From Gaeumannomyces sp. JS-464 (lineage: Eukaryota > Ascomycota > Sordariomycetes > Magnaporthales > Magnaporthaceae): a DNA stretch of 64,000 bases. Made by a program: the position numbers and the translations under genes. Numbering within the stretch: position 1 is the stretch's first letter; each line of letters opens with the position of its first letter. Positions 37,412 through 48,646 of this stretch are shown piece by piece. Under the pieces are notes generated by a model. That model worked only from the letters and a program-made list of their open reading frames with translations. It had not been told where the DNA came from and searched no databases. The stretch covers positions 5,580,001-5,644,000 of the forward strand of contig NGZR01000001.1 of the NCBI GenBank assembly GCA_002197995.1. Reading direction: 5' to 3'.

Positions 37412-38577
37412 ATGGGGAAGAAGAAGCGCAGCCATCCCGACGTGGAGGAGATTTTGGCCAGGCCCTGGTGCTTCTACTGTCGGTCTTTCCCCTCCGCTGT
37501 AGCTTTGGCCTTCCTCGCTAACAATCGTTCTTGGTCCTTCCAGGCGAGCGGGACTTTGAGGATCTCAAGCTTCTCATTTCACACCAGAAGGCGAAGCATT
37601 TTAAATGCGACCGATGCGGTCGCCGGCTGAATACGGCGGGAGGTCAGTTGTCCGGTCCTAGTTGACGGTGCACTCACTCCCGCATCGCCCTGTCGCTGAC
37701 GTGTCACTATTCTGGAGCCCAGGTCTCGCTGTCCACATGAACCAGGTCCACAAGGAAACGCTAGACAGGGTAGAGAACGCGATTGACGGCCGCGATGGCC
37801 TCGACATCGAGATCTTCGGAATGGAGGGTGTCCCCGAGGACCTCCTCAACCAACACCGCACCAAAATCATCACAGACTTCTACTCAGCGCAGGAAGAGCG
37901 TCGGGCCGCAACCGGAAACCCTCCCGCCGGAACCCAGGGGCCGGCCAAGAAGCTCAAGATGGAGACCCCAGAGGAGCTCAAGAAGCGGCTAGCAGAGCAC
38001 AAAGCACGGAGGGCCATGCAGAAGGCCAACGCCGATGCTACAACCCCCACCCAGGCTGCCAGCCCAGGCGCCTTTGTAAGCTTTTCCTCGATACCGTCTG
38101 CCGTTCTTGTTACTCGGACCCCTCTAACCTGTCGGAAACGACGGCAACGTAGGTCTCGCCTTTTGCGCCGCCACAGCAGTATGCCCAGCCAGGCTTCCCC
38201 GGCAGCCAGGTTTACGGTGCTTCATCTCTACCCACCAGGCCTCCAGGCAATGCTGGAATCGGCCAGGGCCTGCCACAGCGGCCGCCGTACGGAGCGCACC
38301 CAGGTGCGCGCAAGGAGGCGCTTACCCGCAATATCCGGGGTCCGCAGGCGCCGGTGTGCCCTCGACACTTGACGACCTTGTATCGGGAGCCGCACAGAGT
38401 GGCGATCATATTGATCAGATGATACGTTTGGCCGAGGCCGGCGTCAAGCCAGCGGGCGATGGTGCTGCGGAGCCCAAGAGCAAGAAGGACAAGAGCACAC
38501 GCATGGTTGTCGCCGGATCCGCCTTTAGTCTAGAAGAGATGATGGTTCAGTGGAGCGGCGCAGCGATAGCGGCATGA
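37412..38577 (+). CDS. BuGZ/ZNF207-type C2H2 zinc-finger protein
   Basis: Homologue of the ZNF207/BuGZ family, nuclear proteins that in animals bind spindle microtubules and Bub3. Four exons: 37412-37478, 37544-37642, 37723-38075 and 38153-38577. Introns have CTAAC branch sites (for example CGCTAACAA before the second exon). The N terminus [20 protein letters not shown] leads to two C2H2 fingers: WCFYC with HQKAKH, then CDRCGRRL with HMNQVH. The family signature [14 protein letters not shown] follows, then a basic helix ([15 protein letters not shown]). The last exon is Pro/Gln/Gly-rich ([16 protein letters not shown]), and similarity resumes one base out of frame as [20 protein letters not shown]. 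The break is near 38305-38312 in GGTGCGCGCAAGG. Reading without the shift stops at 38372. Three introns and the full finger region make this secure, and the C-terminal frame is inferred. Confidence 0.88.
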
Positions 38578-38989
38578 CCTCGGAATACTTGATAACGAGC
38601 AAGATAATGGAGTTGTCAGACATTGCATGGGCGAGCGGCATGTACTAAAGGAAAAACACAAGAGAAGCAGGGGATATACAGTTGGTTGATTCCTGCCGGG
38701 CTTCCCCGGCCCATGTGTGACTCTTCATGTTTGTGTTTGGTGGGTGGGCTTGTGGTTGGGAAGCGGTGAACTAAGCCAATGAGGCTATGGAATGGGCTGC
38801 TGTGGCGGTATAGGGTAATGGCTGCGCTGCCTATGCGGAATCTCAAAGGAACAATCGGATTCTAGATTCTGTTAGTACTAGATGAGCAAGTTCTACAAAG
38901 CAAGCATACTAGTCAAAGCCTTCGAGCACCTCAACGATTAACTTCAACGGAGCGGCTATGTGGAAACGGAACAATAGGCCTTTGGAAGG
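38578..38989. other. Intergenic, 3' flank
   Basis: Downstream of the zinc-finger gene. Nothing recognised. Confidence 0.5.
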
Positions 38990-40440
38990 GCCTGGGTTCC
39001 TCGTCACCGAGGTCCGTCCTACTTGTCACCTCGAGCACCGCAATCACGAAGCCGGGTTGCTACCCCCTTGCTTTGGGCGCCAGCTGTGCAAGAACCCTGG
39101 GCGACATCAGCCGTCCAGCCCGCGTCACCAACATTGTCAGATCCAGCGATGTCTGCACCATCACGGCCGCCGGCAGGAAGACGTCCACCCACAAGGGCAC
39201 GCAGCTTTGAGTCTTACACGGAGGAGAAAGCAGCGACAGCTGCGCACGGCAGAGCGGAATCCCCAAAGCAGCAATACGCCCGCATCTGCCCCTTTCCTGG
39301 AGACCCGGCTACGACGGTCACAGGGACTCCACGTGCTCGAAACTGATACGACCACGCCCACGTCCATGATGGCTTTAACGTTTGCAACCATGAGGCCTAT
39401 CACAACTCCAGGGGCTCCATATTGCAACGACGACTTCAGCAGCTACAGCTACGGGCCACCGGGACGTCCACAAGCATAAACACCGACACGACATGACTAT
39501 ATCCGCGATAGCGTTTACGGGAACTACCGCTAACTCCATAAGCATCAAAACTAATGCGACTGTAGCTACGTCGACTTTTACATTTACAGTGACTACCGTT
39601 ACTGCCATCAGTCCTACCAAAATTATCTGACGGCTAACGCAGCTATCGCGATCTTCACATCTTCATTTACGGCATAAGCAGTGCGATTACCACAGCAACT
39701 ATTAGCTAGACAACAGTGGCTGGTGCAATTTAGCGCAATGGTGACGGGTATAGCAGCCATCACAAACAGGGCCTCAACGACGAACACGGCGTCTACGACG
39801 CCAGCGGCCACTGCCCCGATCTCCGTGGGCGTGTGCACTTCGGGCTCAGGCTCGACCCCAACTTTGTCGACGAGCACGGCTTCCTTCTCATGCAGCGGCT
39901 GTGGGTACTTGATATGGAACGCGCAGCTCTATAGCGTCAACTTCAAAGCGGTTCCCACGTCGATCCGGTCTGTCGTCGGCGGCGACTCGGCCATTAACAT
40001 TGTAGGGTACTGCGCCACACGGGCAGAGCTGGACGTGTACTCGGCGTCGGCCAGCCACGGCAAGCTCATCGCGCAGGGACGACGGCGGCCGCAAACCGCG
40101 TCATTGCCTATCAGTCCTACATCACCAGTTGCCGGGGCAATACTTTTGGACAGTTAGGACGTGCGGGGCTTATGGGCGGCGGCTCGTTGATGTGCTTCAG
40201 CGCGGCCGCGCACAAGTCGGGAGGTCGTGCGCGAGTTCCCGCTGCCCACCGTCAACACGTCCGGCGCCCTCTGCTCGATGAACAACGGCACCGTATATAC
40301 GTTGGCAATATACAGGCACCGTTACGGCTTCTCGCTCATCAATGGCATGGGGCCTATCAGCACGGGCAACTACTTTCTTCGTGTCGACGGCAACGATGGG
40401 ACGGGCTGCATTCAACATGAATATCTAATATTCAGCGCGG
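38990..40440 (+). pseudogene. Decayed Ser/Thr-rich, probably secreted, protein
   Basis: Protein-like segments appear in several frames in one direction. An early one reads SDVCTITAAGRKTSTHKGTQ. Thr/Ser-rich stretches at 39360-39610 include TFTFTVTTVTAISP. A cysteine module follows at 39880-40060 (SFSCSGCGYLIWNAQLYSVN, then GYCATRAELDVYSASASHGK). Then comes YQSYITSCRGNTFGQLGRAG at about 40100, and finally EFPLPTVNTSGALCSMNNGT with GNYFLRVDGNDGTGC at 40230-40410. These require at least three frame changes and cross stops, more damage than in neighbouring genes. There is no clear start or signal peptide. It may be a pseudogene of a cell-wall or secreted protein, or a functional gene with undetected introns plus indels. 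The family is unknown. Confidence 0.35.
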
Positions 40441-40721
40441 AGGTGTCGAGGGAGGCTCGGGTGGATTGCTTGCCATTGCAGCCCAACATTCAAGAAGGTG
40501 AAGGCCATATACTCAAACCTTGGTGGTATAGGCAGCAGATTCCGCTATATCGCCCAACAGTCCATAACAACCTGCCACTGATTTTACCGCAAGAGACCAG
40601 CCATACCTTCCCGTCGAAGGACGCAACAAGTACTCTATTGATCTTTCCCATCCCGATATCGCCTTGTCTAGTCGTCGACTAGCCTAGCCTCGCTCAACTC
40701 TACGCAAAGTGGCCCAGCGGG

Positions 40722-40754
40722 CCTAGGTACCTGCCTGTAGGTACCTACCTAGGG
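40722..40754. repeat. Second palindromic CCTAGGTACC element
   Basis: CCTAGGTACCTGCCTGTAGG then TACCTACCTAGGG, composed of the same TAGGTA/TACCTA units as 37044-37070. The two lie about 3.65 kb apart and flank the zinc-finger gene and the decayed Thr-rich region. Confidence 0.8.
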
Positions 40755-42615
40755 AGATAGCTTGAACATTATTGGGAGACGAGAGACAGTGGTGATCTTA
40801 TACCAAGTATCTGTCGGAAATCACGACCAGCTTCCAGCTCTGGAAATATAAGAAAGATAGAGGCTGGGTTTGGTCCGCACTATTGAATGCGTGATCCCTG
40901 AAAACGGAAGGTCCCGGTCGAAATTGTAGATCTGAGGCGTCCAATGGGAGCCGTGAGAATGTACCGTAGCGGGAGTAAGAATAAGGGAGAGAGAAAGAGA
41001 GGTAGAGAAAAAGAAAGCAAAGAAGGAAAAAAAAGGAAGAAAAAAAAAACGGCGGCCGGGCAGAGCCAACTCGGAGGCGACCTATCTCAACAGCCGGCGG
41101 GAGATGGTCACACCGCGGCGGAGAGATACGGATAGACATCCAGGGAGGCAGGCGGGCTTATGGTGTCGTGTGATAAAGCCTCCGCGGAGCGACTCCCTAT
41201 CCCGGGGCATGACTCTCTCGCTCCAAGAATGACCTTCTGATTTCAGCCTGGGAAATGACGCGAGGTCGCTGTCGGAGCGGGTCTGTAGTTTCCTTGCTTT
41301 CCTTCCGGCGCGTAGGCTGGATGTCCTCAAGCTTGCTGAAGGAGGGGAATATGGAAGCGCCGTAGGGGAGGCTCAGCTGCAGCTTGTAAGCGCGCGATTT
41401 AACATGGCACCTGCAGCGATCTAGATGCCGAGAAGGGCAGGACATTGCTTCGCGAGTCCCCCCCTTCCCGGGAGGGACTCGAAAGCAGTGAGTGTGGGGG
41501 AGCCGCCAGAAGAGTCTTAGGTAGGTTGTATCGACGTCTGCGGGCACCCGATAAGGATGATATTACTGTGAGGCGACTCCCGAGGCGCATAGATTAGGCC
41601 TCTGGAGGAGCACGCAGGCGCAGACGCGGCCCGACGAGCACAAAGTGGGAAGAGTCGGAGATGAGGTGGCCAGCAGCTCCATCTTTTGCCCTCCCAGGTG
41701 TGGGGTGTGGGGTGCAGCCGAGTCGTTGGGTCGGCAACACTGATTGTGATGAAAGGTTGGAGGAGGGCTTGTCGGCACAAGCGTCGACCTTCAGCCGTCC
41801 ACCCCATGGCCGGTTCGGGAAGGACCTTGTATCATTCGACTGAATCTGGCCTGGTGAGAGTGTGCCTCATGCAGCTGACGGCTGCGCACACCCTCGCAAC
41901 TCGCACTCGCAGGAGGAAATAATATGATAGCAGATTCCCCACCACGGCAATACAGCCCGCGAGATAAGATGATGATGAAATCGGGCACTGAGCTTGGGCC
42001 TCGGCCCCTCCAGCTTCTGATGCAACCCATTGCTTTGGTGCGCGGGCGCCCCCAGCCCTTGCCGGATCGAGCAGGTACCAACTGCCGCCGACTTGGGACC
42101 CCTGGAGACCCGCGGAGCAGTCAACAAGCAGCTGCGCTTAGCCGCCCGCGTGGAGTTGATGTCCCAACCCAGCCATCATGCGCCCGAGATACACGGTACT
42201 TGATAGGTATGTTGTGGGCTCGTCCGTCATCGGCCCCTCGCGCCGCCCTCGCGCTGCGCTGGCCCGCCCACCTCAGCTCTGCCGCTCATCACCTTCCATT
42301 CTAGGAAGACCAGCAAGCCGCCCGACCCCTGCCCTGGTCTCCGTCTCCCAAGCCTTTTCTTTAATTTTTCCCGCGAACCACTTCAAACTATTGGACGAAA
42401 ATGCCACTGGGATTTACCGGTAGGGCGGCACTACCAGGAGCATCTCATGGATTCCTGACCGGTTCTCTGGTAGCAACATCAACCTGAGCCGGCGCCGTGG
42501 GAGCGTGGCTACTGTGGCTCTGCCCGGTTTCCAAGGAGAGGAATGCCACCTCCTCTCCTCCAGTCTTACCCGCGTAAATCATTCATATACTCGCCTAAGA
42601 TGAGGGTTTTTTCTC

Positions 42616-42617
<2 letters not shown>

Positions 42618-42655
<38 letters not shown>

Positions 42656-42775
42656 TCGGATGGTTCGACAACATCAACACCTCGGGAGTCAGCCTCTCTG
42701 GGTACGCGTCTTTCCTCCCAAGTGCCCGCGTATCTAGCCGCTAGGTCACCCAGGCGGCGTCGGTGTCGTATCGTC
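42618..42775 (-). repeat. Possible SINE-like element with poly(A) tail
   Basis: On the minus strand, about 120 nt of GC-rich sequence contains an A-box-like stretch (GACCTAGCGGCTAGATACG). It has a foldable arm pairing (CTGGG and TACGCG with CGCGTACCCAG), a weak B-box-like stretch (TGTCGAACCATCC) and then TTTTT followed by about 32 A. The arrangement resembles a tRNA-derived retroposon with a poly(A) tail. It does not fold as a proper tRNA, and no second copy was seen in the window. Confidence 0.3.
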
Positions 42776-43056
42776 CCCTCCCTCCTCAGTGAGAGCGCCC
42801 ACATATCTCTTCAATGACCTGCTATATCGGCAATGAACCCCGTCCCTGGTGGCATGCGCTGCTCCACCCCGGCAATGGCTTCTCCTGAATCCGGCAGGTG
42901 GCGGGCCTCTGTGTGCTGGAGCGCCCCTACCACCCTCCTCGTGAGAGCGCCCTCGGCGCGTGCCCACGGACACGTGCCAGGGTGCATCCATGTAGCAAGA
43001 GCCGGAGGAACCTGCGCCCAACCACGCGGCTTTTCTGCCAAGAATACTCTCGAGGT

Positions 43057-43148
43057 CGACCTGCCAGGAAGGATATGCCTTCGTGGGCCTGACGAGGCCA
43101 TCCCGCGAAGCCGACCTGCCAAGATGGAAGTATCCTCGTGGGCCTGCC
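43057..43148. repeat. Imperfect 55-bp tandem duplication
   Basis: Two copies of CGACCTGCCARGAWGGAWRT followed by TCGTGGGCCTG, spaced 55 bp apart, upstream of the protease promoter. Confidence 0.7.
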
Positions 43149-43256
43149 AAGACACACTCGCGATTGTTGTGGATGGGCAAGATATCGGCATCGGATAGAG
43201 GGGATAGGAATAACGACATCGCAGACCGCAAGGGGGAAGAAGGGGTCTTTGTGGTG

Positions 43257-43265
43257 TATATAAAG
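43257..43265 (+). promoter_or_regulatory. TATA box of M43 protease gene
   Basis: TATATAAAG, 154 nt upstream of the ATG at 43419. It is a clean consensus at a typical fungal spacing for a strongly regulated gene. Confidence 0.6.
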
Positions 43266-43418
43266 ACGCCGAGGAGAGCGCTCCAAGGTCCGATTCGAGA
43301 TGTTGGAACCAGGCTCTCAGAGACAACGGTCAAGCACACAGAGATTTGATTGCATTCAGCCCAACAATCCTCAATCTATCTTCTGCGCAAGCTTACCCTT
43401 GGCCGCTTCTACCTCATC

Positions 43419-44361
43419 ATGTTCGCCAAGTCCGTCTTCGTGGCCGCCGCGGCCCTGGCTGCGTTCGTCAACGCCATCGCCATCGAGCCCGGCCGGTTCG
43501 GCTGCGGCACCCCCGAGCCCACGGCGGAGCAGCTCGAGATCGCGCAGGCCTTCGCCGTCATGGAGGCCGAGCAGGCCAACAACAGCACCCTGGTGGCCCG
43601 CCAGACCATCAACGTCGACGTCTACTTCCACGTCGTCGCCTCGTCCACCTCGGTGCGCGACGGCTACGTCACCGACGCCCAGCTGACCAACCAGCTCAGG
43701 GTGCTCAACGAGAACTACGCCCCGCACGGCTTCAACTTCGTGCTCAAGGGCACCGACCGCACCATCAACTCCAACTGGGCCGTCGACGGCAATGAGCTGG
43801 CCATGAAGAAGGCGCTCCGCAAGGGCACCTACCGCGCCCTCAACGTTTACTTCCAGAAGACCATCGGCGGCAACCTGGGCTACTGCTACTTCCCCACCAA
43901 CGTGCGCTCGGGCTCCGACGACTTCTACCTGGACGGCTGCTCCATCCTCTCGACCTCGGTCCCCGGCGGCTCCGAGAACAACTACAACCTGGGCAAGACC
44001 ACGACCCATGAGGTTGGTCATTGGCTTGGCTTGTACCACACTTTCCAGGGCGGTTGCAGCGGCGCCGGCGACTCGGTTAGCGATACCCCGGCCCAGTCCA
44101 GCCCGTCGAGCGGCTGCCCCGTCGGCCGTGACTCGTGCCCGAGCCAGCCCGGCCTCGACCCCATCCATAACTACATGGACTACAGCTACGACTCTTGCTA
44201 CGAGGAGTTCACCCCCGGCCAGGGGTAAGTCTATGCCTGGACTCCCTTTGCCGTACCTCGGCGATTTTTTCCCCTCTCCGTGTTACAGTGATGCTAACCG
44301 CAGTGTGTACAACAGGACCCGCATGCGCAGCTTCTGGAACAACTACCGTGCCAGCAAATAA
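43419..44361 (+). CDS. Secreted M43 (pappalysin-type) metalloprotease
   Basis: Extracellular zinc endopeptidase of the MEP1-like family. Exons 43419-44224 and 44304-44361 (intron with GTAAGT donor, GCTAACC branch site and CGCAG acceptor) give 287 residues, the usual size. A signal peptide (MFAKSVFVAAAALAAFVNA) is followed by a propeptide of about 40 residues containing the cysteine in FGCGTPEP. The mature part begins near INVDVYFHVVASST. The zinc motif HEVGHWLGLYH has ligands H197, H201 and H207 with catalytic E198. Further on are the disulphide-rich GGCSGAGDSVSDTPAQ and the Met-turn NYMDYSYDSC. The short second exon encodes VYNRTRMRSFWNNYRASK, a conserved ending. There is no frame break. It is the first of four consecutive genes for exported proteins. 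In phytopathogens and saprotrophs such proteases act on external protein. Confidence 0.94.
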
Positions 44362-44910
44362 ACGCTGTCACCTCGGTGGCCTCGGTAGCCCAACCGGAAG
44401 GCATTGGCGTGCTCGAAAGAGACATGCCAAGGGGGTGGAATCGGTGGGGGAACGTCTAGCCCGCAGATCGCTTAAGGGGTGGAAAACCCCCTTTTGCCTC
44501 GCAGGCACCGATCCGGATTTTGGATGTGGTGTCGTTCTTCAACGTAAATATTCTTGATTCTTGATGTCTGTACGAATGAATAACTCTAATGAGAAATGCA
44601 TAAACAAAACCTTCATCCCGCGACCGTGATAATGATGGTGGTGATGGGGGTGCCTCGTTCGGATCCATTCAGGGGTAGAAGCATCCTGCAGCGAACTGGA
44701 ACTTGTAGCTTGCAAAGGCCGTCCGGACACTCGTATAACTTGTGGCATGAGATACCAGCAAAAATTCGTGCTCGACCTAACCATACGGTCTTCGACTTGG
44801 GGAAGGCCCCCATTAATAAACATTATTTACTATGTACACTGTTTTCGTCGCTCATCCGATCCTAAAAAGCCATCAGCGTAGTTCCCAAAACCCCCCTATC
44901 CCAATCCCAT
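44362..44910. other. Convergent intergenic region
   Basis: Shared 3' flank of two convergently transcribed genes. No gene seen. Confidence 0.6.
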
Positions 44911-46754
44911 TCACAGCGTCCGCGTCGCGCTGCCGCCCAGGTTGCTCACGCAGCGGATGTTGCCCGAGGGCTGGCGGACGCTGCGGGACGAGAAGGTGAA
45001 GTCGCCGTTGGTGCCGGCGGCTGTCATGCCCTGCGAGAAGGCGCCGTTGCGGTTCGAGTACTGCAGCGACATGGACGAGGCGCCCGGCGCGCCCGCCCGC
45101 CCTGGCTCGGCACCCAGGACAGCGCGACGAACGAGACGGCGTCGGGGACGGGCGTCGGCGACGCCGCGGCCGCGCTCGACGTCGACGTGGAGGCGGAGGT
45201 GGGGGTTAGGGTGTTCGTCGGCGGCGGCGGGCACGAGGCCGGGTCGAAGGTGGTGACGCCGCTCTGCGGAAAGGGCGACAGCGGGCCCCAGACGTTGTTG
45301 CCGTCGAAGCCCAGCCCCCTGGACAGGAAGTCCATGTCGCCGAACTGGTGGGCCGGGGCGGGCGCGCCGGGCGTCGAGAGCTCGGGCTGGATCCACTCGC
45401 CGATGGGCGCGACGTACTGGCCGGCCTTGATGCCGTTGCGCGTCGTCTTGACCGGGTTGTCGAGCGTGATGAGGTACTCGCGCGTGTACTTGACGGGCGC
45501 CGTGGCGGCCTTGAGGCGGAAGTCGAACTTGTTGCGCGCCGCGCCCGCGATGGTGGCCGTCGTGCCGACCAGGCGCGTCGGCGTCACCTCGCCCGTGCAG
45601 ACGTCGATGTCTATGGCTGTGAAGACGATACGGGCCGATGGGGACGAGGTGAAGCCGATAAACTGGTTATTGGAAATCAGTCGTCAGGCTTGTAATTTTA
45701 TGTTGACGGCATGCAGCGACGTGCTTGGAATTCCTACCTTGACCTGACCAACCTCGGCGGCAGGGTCGGCAGTGAAACACCCATGATGGCGTCCTCCATG
45801 CGGATGTAGGTTGGGTCGCCCCTGTTGGGGTCTGTGGTGATCTGCTGTACTCGATAAAATCGCCGGGCATAAAAGGGGCCATGACGAGGGCGTCGGGCGC
45901 CAGGCTGTTTGTGGGCAGATGGCCTGTTAGTGATCACATGGTCCCATTACCAAAGGCGTTGGTGTTGTCATCGGGGCCGACTTACAAAGATCCCTGTCTG
46001 GCATTCCCAGCCAGGAGCGGACGCTGGTTCGACGGGCACAGAGGGTCGCTCGGGCTGCGGGGAACGCACATCGGGAAGCCCGAGAAGGAGGATATGCTTG
46101 GGTTCTCGCCGTCCGAGGTGAAGAAAGGGTCGTCGGCGTAGGGCAGGCCGAACACCCCCTTCGGGTCGTTGATGCGCAGCTTAGGCCCGCCTTGGAGCGA
46201 TATGGTGCCATCCGCGTTTATTTTATCAATGAGACCTTGACCGCCCTGGACGGAGAACTGGCTAACCGAGACCATGCCCGCTATGGGGACCCCACCAACC
46301 CAGTTGCCATCAACCTGTGTTGATGTGAGGGTTTACTGTTAGCATTTGATGCGGTCCGCGCCGGCTCAGGGGTTGATAATGTAGACTGCGGACATACAGT
46401 GACCTCGTAACCAGTGAACTTCCCCTGGTCTGTGACAAAGTCCTTCCATGGGATGCAGGTAGCCGGGAAGATAACATGGAGGTTCTTGGGCACAACAACA
46501 TTGAACCCGAGAACACTGATGCTGCCTCCTGTGTTGAAAGACGAATCCGTAGCAGTGGCACTAGATGTATAACATTAGGGAAAGCGTTAGTTTTGCACAA
46601 CCACCGCTTGCGATCCTGTGTGATTTCTCGTATCAAACTGGGCTTACCCTTCCAAAGGCAGCAGTCAGCTGGAGGGGACATCTTGTGCCTTCACTCGGAC
46701 CAGTGCTGTGAGGATACAAAGCAACAGCGAGAAGGTATACCGAAAGGTAAACAT
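44911..46754 (-). CDS. Conserved fungal secreted protein, five exons, several indels
   Basis: Resembles a widespread ascomycete family of secreted proteins without known activity. Exons are about 46648-46754, 46398-46560, 46314-45986, 45904-45738 and 45662-44911, all with canonical splice sites. A signal peptide MFTFRYTFSLLLCILTALVR opens it. Recognisable blocks are SVLGFNVVVPKNLHVIFPAT, KLRINDPKGVFGLPYADDPF, GFPMCVPRS, APFMPGDFIEYS, TYIRMEDAIMGV, KFDFRLKAATAPVKYTREYL and WGPLSPFPQSGVTTFDPASC. A Ser/Thr/Ala-rich linker follows, then a C-terminal SSMSLQYSNRNGAFSQ block ending at 44911. The frame breaks by one base in exon 1 (CCCC after KAQD), at the EYS/ITTDPN point, at TTTCAC (45771-45780) and near 45100 (AGGGCGGG). 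Because every block remains recognisable, I regard it as an intact gene mis-sequenced rather than a pseudogene. Confidence 0.8.
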
Positions 46755-48646
46755 GTTGACACTGGAGTAGGGTGAATGAGGTCCCTGGTCTGAATTGGGC
46801 TGAAGAATGGCACGCTGGGAGCGGCCTTATTTACCTGGTAAGAGAGCAGGTCTGGAGGAGTGAAAGGGGTCGGTCCGGCTTCAGTGGACGACGATACGGG
46901 CTGCTTCCGCCTCGGCGCGGTGGCATCCATCCTCCAGCCATCGGTTACCCGGGCGCAAAAATAAAACGATAGTGTCCTCACGACCCCTGGCTTAGCTGGT
47001 GTGGATGATCTCGACAGCACACAGAAGAGAGCGTGACCCATGACCCCCTGCTCGGCCAGGCCGGTGACTGGACCCTTTGAAACCCAGCGTGGGCAACACG
47101 AGCAAGGCTGGACGCATCTACCCAGTTATGGCAACCTCCCATCTTGGGCCACGAAAAGGAGAAAGGCTGTGGCGACGTCGCTAGACTTGCGGCTGAGGTC
47201 GGTCTGGGTCACCGCTCGGGCTGCTAGGCCAGAACCTGTCGTGGGTTCCTTCCCGCAACCGCCGCGCAGAGGCTCGATGGAGATCGGCGACTCGATCAAA
47301 GGGGTCCAGCGCATCAAAGCATATGCCCGTTTGGGCATGGCGCTAGAGGTAGCATACGATGAACGGCATAACGTCCGTAAAAGCCGTCCAGCTAACCTAC
47401 CTAAGTCTGCCTGCCGGGGCTGGACTCGACCTGAAGAAGCAATCTGGAGCGGGACTGGACCCAGCGAGCGGCTCAGCTGTGCTTGCTTCTGCAGGTGCCT
47501 GACACGGTTCTCTGCTAGCACGAAGCTAACCTGGCTTGGTCAGGGCGCCTCGCTTCTCCGCCGCCCATTGTCCTGCAGCGTCAGTTTCTTCCCCAAGATC
47601 CAAGCGCCTTGGCGGGGTGATTTGGGATGTTGTCCCCAGATGCCCAGCCTGGGCCGACAGCTTGGGGATGAAGGGTTGCCGCGCGGGCGAAGGTCAGCCA
47701 AGCGACAAGGCTTGGTCTTGACCACCTGAGCTCTCGCCCGAGCCATGGCCAGTCGAGGCTTTCCTCGAAGCCGAGTCTGTATCTTGTACTGTGTTTTTTT
47801 CAGCCTCGGAAAACTTGACCAGTGCGCGATGCCGTCGTCCAGTAGCCAAGGGGATCGCATCAGGACGGGGACAGCAAGCACACACTATTGATGCAGATAT
47901 CGGCCGACTCGCTTGCAGGGCCCTATTTGCGGTCAATATTGACTGCCATGCGCCAGACCGCCACACGCAGGAGCGAACACGCGACTCTCAGCTTCCGTGC
48001 AGCCGCTGCAAGTGATGCGCCCCAGAACGAGAGGGGACGCGCTGGGAGGTGGCTCTAGCGCCCGTTAGCGGTAAAAACAAGCATTCGCTTCTTCTTCCCG
48101 ATGGTCAGGCCTTCCAATTTAGCCACAGCTGAGAGGTCCTAGCGCCCAGCCACGACTATGTGGTTGACCAGGGGGTCCCGGCGGCCTGGGACGATTCCTT
48201 GGACCCTAGTTTGATGAGGATAGCCTCATCCGCAACAGCACCTTTGTCGCCCCTCGCCTTGTTCCTGTCCTGCGCCAACACCCGCCGCCCGGCCTTGGCG
48301 ACTCAGTGTTTGGCCTTGACGGAGATCCTTGCACCATCAAGCCCCGGTCGCAAAAACCATGCCACTCCAAGGGGACCTTCCCCCAAGTGGCGCTCCTGGC
48401 TGGAGAGCATGGAGTCAGCCCGAGTGTCTCGTTGTTGGGAGCCGTCGAGCGTCGCCGAGGTTCTGGCCTGAACAGACGGGAGGCTTGACGGTGCGATATA
48501 AATGCAACCGTTCGTCCCGTCGTGCTTGGCTTCCCTTGGCGATCTGCACAAGCATCTTGGCAACAACCACCCCTGAGACTCTGAGGACGTCGAACGGATC
48601 CGGGGACGGCTAATCACCTAGTAATATCTAATAATCTCGTCCCAAG
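46755..48646. other. 1.9-kb divergent promoter region
   Basis: Lies between the secreted-protein gene and the multicopper oxidase gene, transcribed away from each other. A 229-codon open frame at 47040-47729 has no motif and is not supported. A TATA box for the oxidase gene lies at 48497. Confidence 0.5.
48497..48503 (+). promoter_or_regulatory. TATA box of multicopper oxidase gene
   Basis: TATAAAT in GTGCGATATAAATGCAACC, 150 nt upstream of the ATG at 48647. Confidence 0.55.

Larger units (their letters stand above)
40441..43418. other. 3-kb intergenic region with repeats and promoter
   Basis: No gene supported. Contains a palindromic TAGGTACC element (40722-40754), purine-rich sequence around 40975-41050, a poly(T) of 32 with an adjacent tRNA/SINE-like sequence (42618-42775), a 55-bp imperfect duplication (43057-43148) and the TATA box of the protease gene. 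Confidence 0.5.

Noticed and set aside
37412..38577. Programmed ribosomal frameshifting as explanation for the many frame changes
   Set aside because: No common slippery heptamer or downstream structure, direction and site differ between genes, and conserved housekeeping families are not known to use it here.
42655..42775. tRNA gene on the minus strand
   Set aside because: A-box- and B-box-like stretches exist, but the D arm and T arm do not pair and no matching acceptor stem is present.
47040..47729. 229-codon open frame between two divergent genes
   Set aside because: No signal, motif or intron signals, and it overlaps a 131-codon frame on the opposite strand.
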